Positions 1 through 8,495 of a stretch of DNA of 19,704 nucleotides are shown here, piece after piece; within the stretch, counting starts at the first letter, position 1; each line of letters begins with the position of its first letter. Below the pieces are notes generated by a model. It did not search any database. It was not told the origin of the DNA and was given only the letters and a program-made list of their open reading frames with translations. The position numbers were made by a program, and so were the translations under genes. The stretch comes from CAYSUS01 sp964434165 (GTDB taxonomy: Bacteria > Planctomycetota > Planctomycetia > Pirellulales > Thermoguttaceae): NCBI GenBank assembly GCA_964434165.1, contig CAYSUS010000121.1, positions 1 through 19,704 on the forward strand, in the 5' to 3' direction.

Positions 1-842
<842 letters not shown>

Positions 843-1026
843 ACATGTATCCAGGACTCCGGCGCACCCCGCGCCGTCGTCCAGGAAGCCTGCGATCCGT
901 GTTCCAACGATCCAGGCTCCATCCCGCATGACGACCAAGGCTCGGGCGCACCCGCGCCCCGCTTCGAGCCACTCGACCTACACCGAAGCCGTGGCGCACG
1001 GCCCCTCGCCGGGCCGTGCGCCCCTT
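843..1026 (+). other. 23S-5S internal transcribed spacer, four consecutive hairpins
   Basis: This 184-nt spacer is almost entirely foldable. Hairpin 1 (851-885) pairs GGAC and CGGCGC with GCGCCG and GTCC around ACCCC. Hairpin 2 (887-918) pairs AGCCTG and GATC with GATC and CAGGCT. Hairpin 3 (939-970) pairs GGCTCG and GGCGC with GCGCC and CGAGCC. Hairpin 4 (993-1022) is a perfect 12-bp stem, GGCGCACGGCCC with GGGCCGTGCGCC, around a 6-nt loop. Roles in RNase processing of pre-rRNA or in RNA folding are plausible inferences. Hairpin 4 is followed by CCCTTTCC, a poor U-tract, so termination before 5S is unlikely. Confidence 0.7.
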
Positions 1027-1133
1027 TCCGGTGACCACATCTGAAAGGCCACACCCGTTCCCTTCTCGAACACGGCCGTTAAGCTTTCAGAGCCGATGGT
1101 AGTACTGCAAGTGCGAGAGTAGGTGTCGCCGGA
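1027..1133 (+). rRNA. rrf: 5S ribosomal RNA
   Basis: It carries the conserved core CACACCCGTTCCCTTCTCGAACACGG in variant form near 1051, then CGTTAAGC, GCCGATGGTAGTACTGCAAG, and GAGAGTAGGTGTCGCCGGA at the end. The termini TCCGGTGAC and GTCGCCGGA form helix I with one G-U pair, which fixes the ends to within a few nucleotides. At ~107 nt it is slightly shorter than the usual 115-120 nt, mainly in the helix IV/V arm. It sits directly after the 23S spacer, so the operon has a linked 23S-5S order. Confidence 0.93.
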
Positions 1134-1147
1134 TTTCTTCCATGCAG

Positions 1148-1184
1148 AAGCCCCCGCGGTCTTGTCAGGCCGCGGGGGCTTTGT
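1148..1184 (+). terminator. Rho-independent terminator of the rRNA operon
   Basis: A perfect 12-bp GC-rich stem (AAGCCCCCGCGG at 1148-1159 with CCGCGGGGGCTT at 1170-1181) with a 10-nt loop is followed by a short U-rich stretch, 15 nt after 5S. It also lies 52 nt beyond the stop codon of the convergent gene at 1236 and may block read-through from that side, although its minus-strand U-tract is poor. Confidence 0.88.
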
Positions 1185-1235
1185 GCTTTCATCATGACCC
1201 GCCGGCATGCACGCCCTGCCTCCAACGCCGACCTG

Positions 1236-3356
1236 CTACCGCGCGCCCGAATTGAACCGCACCCACCACTCGGTGCGCTGGCCCGCCGCCTGCTGCGCCG
1301 TCTGCCACTCGATCCGGTCAACCATCTCGCAGAACTCCTGGATGCCGCCGATCGCCATCAACGGACCCATCGTGCCCGGGTCTTCGCCCGCCGCCTTCGC
1401 GCCCGAGGCCACCCACTCAAAGAGCTGCCCGTACAGCCGGCCGATCGACTCGCCCGGAACACGGCCGTAAGCCACGAGCTTGCCGTCTGCCGGCTCGGGA
1501 AGCCAACGCTTCGGGTCGCCCCGTCCCGCCCCGACAAGTCGTCGGCTCAGACGCGGAGACGTGGAAAGCACCAGGTACTCGCCCGCCAGAAACAGGTGCG
1601 GCCTCAGGTCGCCTTGGGCGGTCACGGCGACCTCATCGCCGTCGGCGAGCTCCCGGACCCAACCCGCCTCGAAGACGAAGGTCGGCACCCCAAGCCCCAA
1701 GTCCTGCTGACGGAGGAGTCGCAGCTCTGGGGCCGCAGGCACCTTACTGCCTGACACGGCAAAAAGCCCCCGGACCAGCTCCGTGTAGATCCTCTGGACC
1801 GACTGGCGGGCGGCCTTCTCGGGCATCATGCGGCCGATCGCCGCCAACTCGAACATCGGCAATTCGTCCATCACCAGGTCGACGTCGGCGGCCGCCACGC
1901 GCACGCGGAGCCTCTCGATTCTGCCCGTCGTCGTGGCGATCACCGCGCAAGGCGGCTCGAACGCGCGGGGGGCCTTCTCGTGGACCTCCTCGCGGAATCC
2001 CGCGAAGTCGCGGTAGTAATGCCGGCTGATCATCTCGGCCATGCCGGCCTTGTCGTACCTGCCCGATAGCTCCCACTGGAACGATTTGGTGGCCAGGCGA
2101 TCCTCGAAGCTGGACGCCAAGTCCGAGGCCATATCTCCCAGCGACGACGTGGCATCGAGCATCACGATCTCCGCGTCGCCCGGGACGAGTTCCAAAAGGG
2201 ACGACTCGGTCAGCGGGGGGGCCTCAGGCGCGCCCTCGTACCAGGCCACTCCCTCCAGGGCTCCCTTGCCTGAGCTGACTCGGCCGGACGCGGTCTCGCC
2301 GATACCTCTTAAGCCCCGTTGAATGAGTCGGAGGTCGTCGAGAGAGTCCTCCTCGTCGGCCTTGGCGACCTCACGGCCGATGCGCGTATTCTCCCACGCT
2401 TTCCAGAGCTTCACCCATCCGCCCACGGCCGATCTCATCGCCCGGACGTTGGCACGAAAGAACGCGATGTCGCGAGGCGACTCGCGGAACAGCGGACCCA
2501 GGGCCGCCGGCCCGAGATGCTCCTGGCGCGTGTCCGGCTTCGGCCCCATCCAGAACCGCAGTCCCGCGCCCAGCTGCTCCATCCCGAACTCGAAGCGGAT
2601 CCCGGCGACCGCCTTCGCTAGCGGCAAGGCCTTGGGATCCTCCACGCTCGCGATCGCGCCCATCTGATCGAGCACCGCGGGGAACGCGATCTCGGGAAGG
2701 ATGTCGTGGACCCGGCCGCGGACCGAAAAACCGCTCTCCTCTTCTCTGAAGCTGAGGTCCCATTCGCTCACCGCGTTGCGCACCGCGCCGCGGGCCAACA
2801 CCTGCGCCTGCTCGGCCACGCCCTGCTCTCGCATCTCGACCCAGAGGACCAGCGGCGGGAGGCCCGCCTGCTTGAGCTCCGCAAGAAGCTCCTCCTGAAG
2901 CTTTGGCAGCTCGTTCTTCAAGGCGTCGCCGCCGGTCTCGACCGCCCCCCAGCAGAGCGCCGAGAGGACCGCCGCGCGGACCAGGTGATCGAGCTTCGAG
3001 ACGGTCTCATCGGAGGCGGCCACGGCCACCTGCACCGGCACAAACCGCTCGTTGGCCTGGATGGCCTCCCATCCTTGCTGCGGATCGAGCGAATCCGGCC
3101 CGTCCGGCGCCTGGCGCACCAGTTCCGCCAGCTTGCCTTCGGTGAGCACGCGGCGCAAGTCCGGATGCGTCAGCAGCGACTTCAGGTGGGGCAGGGGGTC
3201 GGGCACGAGCATTACCGACGTCGTGTCCGCGGGCAAGTGGCGGAGGATCGAGGCCTGCGCGTCCGAAGCCGCCTTCTCGGCCCGCAAGGCTGTGGCGGGC
3301 AAGAACACGAGGACGGCCGCAAGAACGAAAGCGGTAGACCTAGCCAAACCGGACAT
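1236..3356 (-). CDS. Large secreted protein of unknown function (706 aa)
   Basis: I do not recognise the family. The start ATG at 3356 is followed by a clear Sec signal peptide: Arg near residue 6, a hydrophobic core (AFVLAAVLVFLPATA) and a cleavage region near ALRAEK, about residue 26. No other membrane segment is visible, so the mature ~680 residues should be periplasmic or exported. The N-terminal sequence after cleavage (HLPADTTSVMLVPDP, residues 40-54) resembles planctomycete secreted proteins of the DUF3352-like type, where a lipid-free exported chain begins with a Pro-x-Asp-Thr motif; that resemblance is weak. A possible ribosome site GGGAG lies about 10 nt upstream. It follows the DUF4870 gene by 72 nt on the same strand and may share its promoter. 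It converges on the rRNA operon. Confidence 0.85.
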   Translation of the reverse strand: MSGLARSTAFVLAAVLVFLPATALRAEKAASDAQASILRHLPADTTSVMLVPDPLPHLKSLLTHPDLRRVLTEGKLAELVRQAPDGPDSLDPQQGWEAIQANERFVPVQVAVAASDETVSKLDHLVRAAVLSALCWGAVETGGDALKNELPKLQEELLAELKQAGLPPLVLWVEMREQGVAEQAQVLARGAVRNAVSEWDLSFREEESGFSVRGRVHDILPEIAFPAVLDQMGAIASVEDPKALPLAKAVAGIRFEFGMEQLGAGLRFWMGPKPDTRQEHLGPAALGPLFRESPRDIAFFRANVRAMRSAVGGWVKLWKAWENTRIGREVAKADEEDSLDDLRLIQRGLRGIGETASGRVSSGKGALEGVAWYEGAPEAPPLTESSLLELVPGDAEIVMLDATSSLGDMASDLASSFEDRLATKSFQWELSGRYDKAGMAEMISRHYYRDFAGFREEVHEKAPRAFEPPCAVIATTTGRIERLRVRVAAADVDLVMDELPMFELAAIGRMMPEKAARQSVQRIYTELVRGLFAVSGSKVPAAPELRLLRQQDLGLGVPTFVFEAGWVRELADGDEVAVTAQGDLRPHLFLAGEYLVLSTSPRLSRRLVGAGRGDPKRWLPEPADGKLVAYGRVPGESIGRLYGQLFEWVASGAKAAGEDPGTMGPLMAIGGIQEFCEMVDRIEWQTAQQAAGQRTEWWVRFNSGAR

Positions 3357-3371
3357 GGCGGTAGCGCTCCC

Positions 3372-3408
3372 AAAAAAAGAGGAATGGCAATCCCGCAGCT
3401 GGGAAGCC
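3372..3408 (-). terminator. Weak possible terminator or attenuator between DUF4870 and the 706-aa gene
   Basis: Read on the minus strand, an imperfect hairpin (GGCTTCCC with GGGATTGCC, plus-strand 3386-3408) is followed seven nucleotides later by seven consecutive T residues (3378-3372). The stem is interrupted and the U-tract is displaced, so this could give partial termination that lowers expression of the downstream secreted protein, or it could be chance. Confidence 0.3.
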
Positions 3409-3428
3409 GTTTCCGTCCTCGATGCGGT

Positions 3429-3842
3429 CTAGGAGATGAACCGAATGTTCACCGGATAGCGATAGGCCACCCCTTTGTTGGCCTGCATCCCGCCAAGGAT
3501 GCAGAACACGATATTCACGACCACGAGGGCCGGGAGCAGCACGAACCCGATGCACACGAACGTGGTTGCCCCGGCAACCAGGAACCCGATGAGCATGGTG
3601 AGCTGGAAGTTCAGAGCCTCTTTGCCCTGGTCATCCACAAACGCGGACTGGTCCTTCTTCACGAGCCAGATGATCAGCGGCCCCAAGAAACCCAGGGCGA
3701 CCCCCAGGATATGAGCCAGGAGGGCCATCGTTCGATCGTCCTTGCTCGGGGCACCTGCAGGTGGGGGCGCGCCAGGGGCGGCGGACTCGGGCCCTGGAGT
3801 CTCAGGCGGGTTTGAGGGCGATTCGTAGGGGTTGTCGGACAC
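3429..3842 (-). CDS. DUF4870 (Tic20-like) small membrane protein
   Basis: The 137-residue protein has a Pro/Ser-rich cytoplasmic N-terminus beginning MSDNPYESP, then a DUF4870 domain from about residue 37: LLAHILG, then PLIIWLVKKDQSAFVDDQGKEALNFQ (split here as PLIIWLVKKD at 55-64 and DDQGKEALNFQ at 70-80), which is the family signature, then two further hydrophobic segments around 82-102 and 103-119. It ends in a short polar tail. The start is GTG at 3842, supported by AAGGAG seven nucleotides upstream (plus-strand CTCCTT 3850-3855). DUF4870 proteins have no settled function; the family is distantly related to the Tic20 channel component. A strong promoter lies about 90-120 nt upstream, and the 706-aa secreted protein follows. 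The domain call is firm; any transport role is inference. Confidence 0.93.
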   Translation of the reverse strand: MSDNPYESPSNPPETPGPESAAPGAPPPAGAPSKDDRTMALLAHILGVALGFLGPLIIWLVKKDQSAFVDDQGKEALNFQLTMLIGFLVAGATTFVCIGFVLLPALVVVNIVFCILGGMQANKGVAYRYPVNIRFIS

Positions 3843-3890
3843 GATGAAGCTCCTTCGGTTCCGCGGAATCGGTTGCGAAGAGACAAGAGC

Positions 3891-3916
3891 CCCTGGGCAG
3901 TTCGAACTGCCGGGGG
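3891..3916. promoter_or_regulatory. Perfect 16-bp palindrome in the DUF4870 leader
   Basis: GGCAGTTCGAACTGCC (3896-3911) is a perfect palindrome, extended after one mismatch by a further CCC/GGG arm (3891-3893 with 3914-3916). It lies just downstream of the predicted start of transcription for the DUF4870 gene (about +13 to +28). It could be a repressor operator or, as RNA, a leader hairpin. No known regulator is assigned. Confidence 0.45.
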
Positions 3917-3930
3917 ACTGGGACGGACCA

Positions 3931-3960
3931 AGTATCGCCGAGCCGTTCAGCGCCTGTCAA
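3931..3960 (-). promoter_or_regulatory. Sigma-70-type promoter for DUF4870 and perhaps the 706-aa gene
   Basis: On the minus strand a consensus -35 box TTGACA (3960-3955) is separated by 18 bp from GATACT (3936-3931), four of six matches to the -10 consensus. Transcription would start near 3924, giving a leader of about 80 nt with the palindrome and a good ribosome site. Confidence 0.6.
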
Positions 3961-4017
3961 TCCGCCCCAGACTTCGGGCCTGAAACGGATGCCATCCCCA
4001 CCATGTTACGCAATAGA

Positions 4018-4052
4018 AGCGGCCCGGATAGGGCACAGATACCCGGGCCGCT
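4018..4052. repeat. Inverted repeat in the DUF4870/SOUL divergent region
   Basis: AGCGGCCCGG (4018-4027) and CCGGGCCGCT (4043-4052) form a perfect 10-bp stem with a 15-nt loop. There is no U-tract on either strand, so it is not a convincing terminator. The 457-bp gap 3843-4299 otherwise holds the DUF4870 promoter and palindrome. I see no gene in it, and no clear promoter for the SOUL gene. Confidence 0.5.
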
Positions 4053-4299
4053 CACAAGGAGCCTCAGAGTGAACAGGCTCCGCCCAAGTATAGCCCACAA
4101 ATTGGGGGTGCGATTCTGGCTGCGTGCTTCAACGAGAGCCCCGTAGCGGGTCGCAATGCGTAGTAAGCCCCGTGGGGCCAGGACATCGATCGGCCTGGTT
4201 TTCGGCGAAAAGAGGATTGCCTTGCGGCGGCGGGAGCATACGATTCCGTTGCCTGTTTTGAACGTTTTGCGCCCTCTCGATGAGAAGGATCGAGCACAA

Positions 4300-4941
4300 A
4301 TGGCCAAGCGAGTCCTTTCCCGCTTCGTTGCCGTCACGGCGAGCGGCCTGCTGTCCATCGCCGCCTCTGCCGCGATTCCAGCCGCGGACGACAGCTCCAC
4401 CGCCGATCGCGGGTTCCAACCGGTGAAGGAAGCGAGAATGCCCGAAGGCTTCCCGGGCTATACCCCGGTGGGCAAGATCGAGGTCAAGCACTATCCGGCC
4501 TACCGCATGGCCAAGGCCGACGGCTTCTGGACGCTGTTCCGCCATATCAAGAAGAACAACATCGAGATGACGGCCCCGGTGGAGATGGAGTACACCGAGG
4601 ATTCGCAAGGGCGATTCCGGCAGGCGTCGATGGCCTTCCTCTACGAGCGGGCCGAGCAGGGCCAGATTGGCCAGCAAGGCGCGGTCGAGGTTGCGGACGT
4701 CGCGGCCATGACGGTGGTCAGCATCGGGTTCCTGGGACCGCGCACCAGTCGCGCAATCGCCGACGCCCGCGGCCGACTGGAGCGGTGGCTGGAGGAAAAC
4801 AAGGACCGATACGAACCTGCCGGCAACACGCGCCTGATGGGCTACAACAGCCCCATGATCCCGGCGAGGAAGCAGTTCTTCGAGTTGCAGATCCCCATCC
4901 GCGAGAAGGCCGCAGAAGAGGGCGAAGGGGTTTCGCCGTAG
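4300..4941 (+). CDS. SOUL heme-binding family protein, exported
   Basis: With the start at 4300 the protein is 213 residues with a signal peptide: MAKR, then a hydrophobic stretch to about residue 25 (SIAASAA), cleaved near residues 25-28. The SOUL/HEBP domain fills residues ~55-200: the opening strand VGKIEVKHYPAYRMA (57-71), the helix FWTLFRHIKKNN (76-87), the hallmark MTAPVEM (90-96), and the closing GYNSP (181-185) followed by the final strand FFELQIPI. SOUL proteins bind heme or other porphyrins with modest affinity; no axial ligand can be assigned from sequence alone. The frame is open back to 4156, but the start at 4300 has GAGAAGGA ten nucleotides upstream and places the signal peptide at the N-terminus. 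It converges on the gene at 4990. Confidence 0.88.
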   Translation: MAKRVLSRFVAVTASGLLSIAASAAIPAADDSSTADRGFQPVKEARMPEGFPGYTPVGKIEVKHYPAYRMAKADGFWTLFRHIKKNNIEMTAPVEMEYTEDSQGRFRQASMAFLYERAEQGQIGQQGAVEVADVAAMTVVSIGFLGPRTSRAIADARGRLERWLEENKDRYEPAGNTRLMGYNSPMIPARKQFFELQIPIREKAAEEGEGVSP

Positions 4942-4989
4942 GCGACCGATTCCGTGGGACGGCCCGGTCGTGCTCGATGCACATGCTTA

Positions 4990-5517
4990 TCATCGCAGCG
5001 ACTTCCACTTTTCCGCGTCGACCTTTCCGGAAAAGTCCGCGATGCGATCGAACTGTTCGGGGTAGATCTGGACCTCGTCTCGCAGCTTGGAGAAGTAGAG
5101 CCAGCCGGAGTCGTGATCGCTTTTCGACCATTCCACGGTCAAGGGGCCGGCCTCGATGAAGCCGCTCCCCGTCTTCCCTTCAGCCACGTCGCCCGAGCCC
5201 GTCTTCACGTTCGGATTCACGTGGCCGTCGGCCTTGCCCGGGCTGGGCAGGAAGAACTTGTCCGACCGGTCGGTCAGATGATACCAGCGGTAGTTGATCC
5301 CGTCCCATCCGAATCGCGGATCGGGCATGACGTGCAGGGCGATCAGCTCGCCCTCGCGCCGCAGGAGCAGGAACTTGTGGTACTCGACGCCGACGACCGC
5401 CTCCTCCCGGTCGATCGTCGGGTGCGACTCCTCCTTCCCGGCGCGACTCCCGCCGGAGTCCGCGGCCACGGCCAGCGCAGGGAAGAGCACGGCAAGGGCG
5501 AGACATAGGTGAGGCAT
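4990..5517 (-). CDS. Small secreted protein of unknown function (175 aa)
   Basis: I do not recognise the family. A short signal peptide (MPHLCLALAVLFPALAVAA, cleaved after about residue 18) precedes a ~157-residue soluble domain. The domain is rich in aromatic residues and Asp (HVMPDPRFGWDGINYRWYHL at residues ~63-82; DSGWLYFSKLRDEVQIYPE near 142-160), which suggests a compact beta fold; that is inference. No Cys remains after cleavage. ATG at 5517 has GGAG eight nucleotides upstream on the minus strand. A promoter-like pair lies at 5574-5601. It appears to be a monocistronic gene between the SOUL gene, which converges on it, and the tolC-like gene, whose end is 202 bp upstream. Confidence 0.8.
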   Translation of the reverse strand: MPHLCLALAVLFPALAVAADSGGSRAGKEESHPTIDREEAVVGVEYHKFLLLRREGELIALHVMPDPRFGWDGINYRWYHLTDRSDKFFLPSPGKADGHVNPNVKTGSGDVAEGKTGSGFIEAGPLTVEWSKSDHDSGWLYFSKLRDEVQIYPEQFDRIADFSGKVDAEKWKSLR

Positions 5518-5573
5518 TTACGAGTCTCCATATTGCGGGAAGGCGGCGCCGCGTGGCGTGACGACTAGCCGAC

Positions 5574-5601
5574 ATTCTAGGCCGTCCTGCGTCGCACGCA
5601 A
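5574..5601 (-). promoter_or_regulatory. Possible promoter for the 175-aa secreted protein
   Basis: On the minus strand TAGAAT (5579-5574, five of six matches to the -10 box) lies 16 bp downstream of TTGCGT (5601-5596, three of six matches to the -35 box). Transcription would start near 5567, giving a leader of about 50 nt. Confidence 0.4.
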
Positions 5602-5651
5602 CGGAGCCCCAGAGCCGCCCCGGCAAATGCAGAAGACACGAGGAGCTGCAC

Positions 5652-5685
5652 AGACATCCGAAGTCTTCGAGGACTTCGGATGTCT
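5652..5685 (-). repeat. Covarying palindromic hairpin, trailer copy
   Basis: A perfect 14-bp stem with a 6-nt loop, 34 bp beyond the end of the tolC-like gene. Read on the minus strand it shares TCCGAAGTCCTCGA and CTTCGGA with the copy at 8496-8528, in the same orientation. The outer stem differs from that copy at two pairs, and both changes are compensated. On the minus strand there is no T-tract after it, so it could be an mRNA 3' stabiliser or a REP-like dispersed element rather than a classic terminator. Confidence 0.8.
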
Positions 5686-5719
5686 TCTTGGGGGGCGGGA
5701 AGCATTCGCACTCCATCCT

Positions 5720-7648
5720 TCAGTCCCCAGGGCGCCGCAGCGGATTGGGACCCTCCGGCACCGGCGGCTCGATCACCGGCGGGCCGGGCATCTTCGGACC
5801 CGGAGGAAGCGCCTCGAGAGGCGTGCGCCTGGGGATGGGAATCGACTCCAGCTCGAACACCTCCTCGGCCGGCTCCGTGCCCGCCGGGTACTGGTCGGTG
5901 TTGGGGCAGGGGCGCCGGTCCATTGGATAGCAGGGCGTTGGCCCCAATCGCCCGGCCGGCCCGACTGAGCGATAACCGTCCTCGGTGAACCGCACGCCGT
6001 GGCCCTCGAGGATCGTGCCGGAGAGCTGCGCCAGGTTAGCCAGCTCGGTGTTGTACTGGAGCAGGGCCTGGGCCTCGGAACTGACCGCGTCGCCCCAACT
6101 GGCGATCGCCTGGAGCAAGTTGAGGTAGTCGGCCTCGACGTCGGCGGCAAAGCGGCCCGATTGAACGCGGAGGTTCTCGTACGCGGCCTCGCGGGCGATC
6201 TTGAACGCCCGGTACTGCTCGTAGAACTGGGCCAGGTTGCGGTAGCTCTCAGCCAGCTCGTGCGAGGCCGCGTGGAGGGCCTGCTGGAGATTGGCCCGGT
6301 CGCGCATCAGCGCCAGCTCGCGGCGGCGCATTTCCGCGCGCCCGTCGCGAAGGCCGAAGGGGACGGTCAGGTCAACGCCCAGGCGCCAGCTCGTGTACTC
6401 TCCGGCGTCCGTGGCCAGCCACTGGCGGCTGGGATCGCGCCCGGCCAGACCGTTGAATCGGTACAGCGCCGTGGCATCGACGCGCGGCATGGCCTGGTTC
6501 CGCGCCGCGATCAACTCCTGCTCGTCGGCCTCGATGCGGAGCTTGCGTTGGATCAGGTCGGGCCGGTACTGCCCGGCCGTCAGCAGGATGTCTTCCCAAT
6601 CCGCCTCGACCCATGCCTCGGCCGGTCGGGTGTACGGCACCAGCCGCGACCCGTCGGCGGGCGGCAGCCCGAGGACGTTGCGCAGGGCGGCCTCGCGCGT
6701 GAGCAGGTCGGCCTCGGCGGTGATCAGGCTTGCCCTAAAACTCCCGAGCGCGGCCCGGGCCTGGGCCGCGTCGCCCGCATTGCCGAAACCCTTGTCGAAG
6801 CGGGCCCTGGCCAGATCATAAGCCCCCTGGGCCTGGCGGACCTGCTGCTGGCGAGCCCAGACGTTGGTCCGCGCGAAGACCACGGCCCAGTACCCCTCGA
6901 TCGTGCCCCGCACGAGCTGCTGCACGCTGTCCTTCAGCTCGTAGAACGAGCTCTCCGTGTCGATGCGGGCCAGCACCACCGGGGCCAGGTTGGCCGCCCG
7001 GCCCCCGCCTTGGAGCAACGGCTGCGTATAACTGAATTCCACGCCGGTGCGCGACTGCGGGTTGAGCGGCTGGAGCGAGCCGCCGACGTCCCTGGGGTGG
7101 GCGTCCACACGCATCGCGGCCGTACCGCCGACGATGGTGTCCTTCTCCACGCCCACCCCCATGGTGTACTGATCGACGGCATCCCCGCCGATGCGTGCCC
7201 GGGTCGGGTCGAAAGGGTCCAGCGTCCCCTGGGGGTCCTCCAGACGCTCGAACGTGTTCTGCTGCCGAATGCTCGGATCGAATCGCGACCGGGCGCGATC
7301 GATCTGCGTGTTGCTGATCGCCGGATCGTAGATCGTCCGCCCGCTCGACCCGACCGCCGGGCCTTGGAGCACCCGCACCACCTCCGAGTTCTGCAGGGCC
7401 ACGCGAATCGCCATGTCCAGCGAGAGGGGCTCGGGCTGACGGCGGGACGCGTCCCGGGCGACCGTCGGCGGCGGCCGGGTCTCGGGAAGCCGCGCAGCGC
7501 GCATCCGCTCCGGAGGGCGAATCGCCATGCGACGCTGCTCCGGGGCGAAGAGGCCCCCGGCGATCTGCGCGCAACTCGGCTTTCCACCCACATGGAGGGT
7601 GAGCGCCAGCGCGGCGCCAGCGCACAAAGCCCGCGTGGAGGTCAGCAT
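5720..7648 (-). CDS. TolC-family outer-membrane efflux/secretion protein
   Basis: A 642-residue protein of the outer membrane efflux protein (OEP) family. The signal peptide covers about residues 1-28 (ending near SCAQ). A Pro/Arg-rich linker follows to ~72, then two OEP repeats: the first starts LSLDMAIRVALQNS (76-89) with the typical ARSRFDP motif (119-125), the second begins near 340. Long helices rich in Ala, Gln and Arg follow, for example QAQGAYDLARARFDKG and LAESYRNLAQFYEQY. It ends in a Pro-rich tail (about 570-642). It is longer than typical TolC (~470-500 mature residues) because of the linker and the tail. TolC trimers form the outer-membrane duct of type I and tripartite export systems. 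ATG at 7648 has AGAGG close upstream. It follows the ABC ATPase gene by 60 bp, so they are probably co-transcribed. Confidence 0.93.
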   Translation of the reverse strand: MLTSTRALCAGAALALTLHVGGKPSCAQIAGGLFAPEQRRMAIRPPERMRAARLPETRPPPTVARDASRRQPEPLSLDMAIRVALQNSEVVRVLQGPAVGSSGRTIYDPAISNTQIDRARSRFDPSIRQQNTFERLEDPQGTLDPFDPTRARIGGDAVDQYTMGVGVEKDTIVGGTAAMRVDAHPRDVGGSLQPLNPQSRTGVEFSYTQPLLQGGGRAANLAPVVLARIDTESSFYELKDSVQQLVRGTIEGYWAVVFARTNVWARQQQVRQAQGAYDLARARFDKGFGNAGDAAQARAALGSFRASLITAEADLLTREAALRNVLGLPPADGSRLVPYTRPAEAWVEADWEDILLTAGQYRPDLIQRKLRIEADEQELIAARNQAMPRVDATALYRFNGLAGRDPSRQWLATDAGEYTSWRLGVDLTVPFGLRDGRAEMRRRELALMRDRANLQQALHAASHELAESYRNLAQFYEQYRAFKIAREAAYENLRVQSGRFAADVEADYLNLLQAIASWGDAVSSEAQALLQYNTELANLAQLSGTILEGHGVRFTEDGYRSVGPAGRLGPTPCYPMDRRPCPNTDQYPAGTEPAEEVFELESIPIPRRTPLEALPPGPKMPGPPVIEPPVPEGPNPLRRPGD

Positions 7649-7708
7649 GTCCCTCTTATCGACGCGATCCGCAAAATCCTTCGATATTTGCGAAACGGCA
7701 ATGGCGAC

Positions 7709-8467
7709 TCAAGCTCCGCAAACCTCCTCGCCCTCCTGGTCGCTGCCCGCCGTCACGTCCAGCGCCCGCACTGCCGCCTCGTGGTCGGTCGTGTCCTCCA
7801 CGACCAGGCCGTCGCGGAGCACGAGAACCCGGCCGGCGTGCCGGGCGACATCGCGGTCGTGCGTGACGAGGATGATCGTGATGCCCATCTCCTGGTTGAG
7901 CACGCGGAACAGCGCAATCACCTCGCGGCTCGTCTTGCTGTCGAGGTTCCCGGTCGGCTCGTCGGCCATGAGGATGGCGGGCTGGTTGATCATCGCCCGG
8001 GCAATGGCCACGCGCTGCTGCTGGCCGCCGGAAAGCTGGCCGGGGTGGTGCTCCAGGCGGTCGCCCAGCCCCACGCGCTTGAGCATCTCCACGGCCCGGC
8101 GCCGCCTCTGGCGCCCGCTGATGCGGTGCGAATAGAGCAGGGGCAGTTCCACGTTCTCCACGGCGGAGGTGCGGGCGAGAAGGTTGAAGTTCTGGAATAC
8201 GAAGCCGAACTTGCGATTGCGGAGCCGGGCCCGGGCGTCGCGCGACATGGAGCCCACCTGCTCCCCTTCCAGGCGATACCCCCCTCCGGTCGGCCGGTCG
8301 AGGCAGCCGAGGATGTTCATCAGGGTCGATTTGCCCGATCCGGAAGGCCCCATCAGGGCCACGTATTCGCCGCGGTCGATGGCGACCGACACGCCGCGAA
8401 GCGCATGGACTTCCATTTCCTCAAGCCGATAGACCTTGCGAACGTCCTGCAACTCAATGAGGGCCAT
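7709..8467 (-). CDS. ABC transporter ATP-binding protein, LolD/MacB type
   Basis: A complete 252-residue nucleotide-binding subunit: Walker A GPSGSGKST (40-48), Q-loop FVFQNFNLL with Q92, signature LSGGQ (145-149), Walker B ILMADE (165-170) followed by PTGNLDS, and the switch His in VTHD (H203). The GNLDSKTS sequence and overall length fit the MacB/LolD/FtsE-like class, which works with permeases carrying a large periplasmic loop. It powers either export of a substrate through the TolC partner encoded next or release of lipoproteins; context favours the former. No permease or periplasmic adaptor gene is adjacent, which is unusual. No good ribosome site precedes ATG 8467. The leader contains a hairpin at 8496-8528 and a promoter at 8556-8584. 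Confidence 0.95.
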   Translation of the reverse strand: MALIELQDVRKVYRLEEMEVHALRGVSVAIDRGEYVALMGPSGSGKSTLMNILGCLDRPTGGGYRLEGEQVGSMSRDARARLRNRKFGFVFQNFNLLARTSAVENVELPLLYSHRISGRQRRRRAVEMLKRVGLGDRLEHHPGQLSGGQQQRVAIARAMINQPAILMADEPTGNLDSKTSREVIALFRVLNQEMGITIILVTHDRDVARHAGRVLVLRDGLVVEDTTDHEAAVRALDVTAGSDQEGEEVCGA

Positions 8468-8495
8468 CTGGATTCGCGTCCGAGGGCTGCCGTCC

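Noticed and set aside
993..1030. Hairpin 4 of the spacer as a terminator before 5S rRNA
   Set aside because: The stem is perfect, but the following bases are C-rich with only three T residues, and termination here would separate 5S from its operon.
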